Assembly: GCA_001567255.1 (NCBI GenBank)
Contig: LNBW01000056.1
Location: 183,053 to 247,052, forward strand
Origin: Bacteroidetes bacterium OLB9
GTDB taxonomy: Bacteria; Bacteroidota; Bacteroidia; Chitinophagales; Saprospiraceae
Direction of reading: 5' to 3'
Length of the DNA: 64,000 bases
Each line of letters begins with the position of its first letter. The stretch's first letter is position 1. Below, one piece after another: positions 63,496 to 64,000 of this stretch. The notes under the pieces are model-generated. The model ran no database searches. It was not told the origin of the DNA and worked only from the letters and a program-made list of their open reading frames with translations. Made by a program: the position numbers and the translations under genes.

Positions 63496-63518
63496 GTTAC
63501 AACAAATTTATTTGTAAC
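63496..63518. promoter_or_regulatory. Inverted repeat upstream of the truncated lipoprotein gene
   Basis: GTTACAA (63496-63502) and TTGTAAC (63512-63518) form a 7-9-7 palindrome, with further partial symmetry in the AT-rich spacer. It lies about 70 bases before the ATG at 63588 and could be an operator. Confidence 0.4.
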
Positions 63519-63587
63519 CTTTTATGATGCAGGCTCTCTAATCAATCGTAACCAACAATAATTTTTAAACCATTAAATAATTTTAAA

Positions 63588-63848
63588 ATGAAAAGTGTAA
63601 TGAAAAATTTAAGAATGCCTGCTTTATTGATGATGTTTGGATTAATGTTTATGCTCTTTACATTACAAAGTTGCACCAAAGAAGAAGCATCACCACTGAC
63701 TACTGAGTCGTACAAAGAATTGAGCAGAGGTATGCAGAAGTTATGGGCTGACCACATGCAGTGGACATTTTCTACAGTAGATGCATTTTTTAATAATCAA
63801 GAAGGCTTAGAAGGACAGTTAAACCCGGATTATGCATTAGAAAAATAA
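63588..63848 (+). pseudogene. 5' part of a lipoprotein gene, apparently cut by an IS element
   Basis: 86 codons as written. The signal ends in the lipobox LQSC, followed by TKEE. The mature start 'ELSRGMQKLWADHMQWTFST' continues as VDAFFNNQEGLEGQLNP. From memory, similar exported proteins carry a long 'L-W-x-D-H-x-x-W-T' four-helix domain of about 150 residues, so the natural protein should be longer. The last codons lie in the end region of a minus-strand IS1380-like transposase frame, so the frame after about 63824 is probably IS sequence and the real 3' part lies beyond the element. The start could also be the ATG at 63600. Confidence 0.5.
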
Positions 63849-64000
63849 AAAACATCCGGTGTTGTATCTATTTTTGAAAATAGTCCATCCATCCACTGTC
63901 TCTTTTTGACAGGTAAAGCCAATTTCAGAACCTTTCTATTGGCGTGTTTTGCTGTCCAAGCTCCTAATGCAAAGCAATGGAGTCGAAGAGTATTCATAGT
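63830..64000 (-). mobile_element. Partial IS element: C-terminal end of an IS1380-like transposase
   Basis: An open minus-strand frame runs from the window edge to a TAA at 63830-63832 (56 codons). It reads, in pieces, 'LRLHCFALGAWTAKHANRKV', 'LKLALPVKKRQWMDGLFSKI', ending FYFSNA. The pattern 'CFALGAW..KHA...LKL.L..K.R.W...LF' matches from memory the C-terminus of IS1380-family DDE transposases. The catalytic residues lie outside the window. CCCGGATTATGCATTAG (63824-63840) may be the terminal inverted repeat. A similarity search is required to confirm the family. Confidence 0.55.

Overview
The window looks like a chromosomal segment of a member of the phylum Bacteroidota, possibly a Saprospiraceae or Chitinophagaceae relative. 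The base composition is low in GC. Several families are typical of or restricted to the phylum: DUF2480, DUF6089-type barrels, CarboxypepD_reg/TonB receptors, PorV/PorQ-like proteins and a protein with a type IX secretion (T9SS) tail. Promoters of the TTG-N17/18-TAnnTTTG type occur, and Shine-Dalgarno sequences are largely absent. This placement is inference from gene content; no 16S gene is present.

Layout. Positions 1-4.1 kb hold the end of an unrecognised protein, a TPR protein, scpB, a DUF2480 gene and a lytic transglycosylase broken by two compensating single-base indels. 4.3-10.5 kb hold meaB overlapping an M23 peptidase, dnaX, a Crp-like regulator and a DUF3109 gene. 10.5-18 kb hold a TonB-type receptor, a polyprenyl diphosphate synthase, a small lipoprotein and a large secreted M4 metallopeptidase. 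carB (no C-terminal regulatory domain) and a 2-hydroxyacid dehydrogenase are divergent at 18.3-22.2 kb. 22.3-31.3 kb is a three-gene surface module: a TonB-dependent receptor, a 1375-residue secreted protein and a PorV/PorQ-like barrel. 31.4-41.7 kb are mixed housekeeping and envelope genes: greA, HIT, lgt, an MBL-fold hydrolase, tRNA-Cys, a GH31 glucosidase, a thioredoxin lipoprotein, DUF1232, a family 2 glycosyltransferase and a frameshifted ferredoxin reductase. 42-49.4 kb is an array of four consecutive POT-type transporters. 49.5-63.3 kb hold a glycosyltransferase, DUF486, AlkA, a GH73-like glucosaminidase, the three-subunit proton-translocating transhydrogenase, panC, a DPP11-like S46 peptidase, DUF1015 and an aldo/keto reductase. 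The right edge holds a lipoprotein gene apparently truncated by an IS1380-like element.

How the genes fit together. The secreted M4 protease, the S46 dipeptidyl-peptidase and the four POT transporters together suggest a protein- and peptide-feeding lifestyle: extracellular proteolysis, periplasmic dipeptide release, then proton-driven uptake. The transhydrogenase can use the same proton gradient to make NADPH. No CRISPR array, prophage or obvious defence system was seen.

Most notable signals: an A10 run in dnaX at the end of the clamp-loader core, with a stop codon immediately downstream in both alternative frames (a candidate slippage site making a gamma-like short form); the POT array with different soluble inserts; the three-gene surface module; and three genes broken at homopolymers, which may be assembly errors or real lesions.
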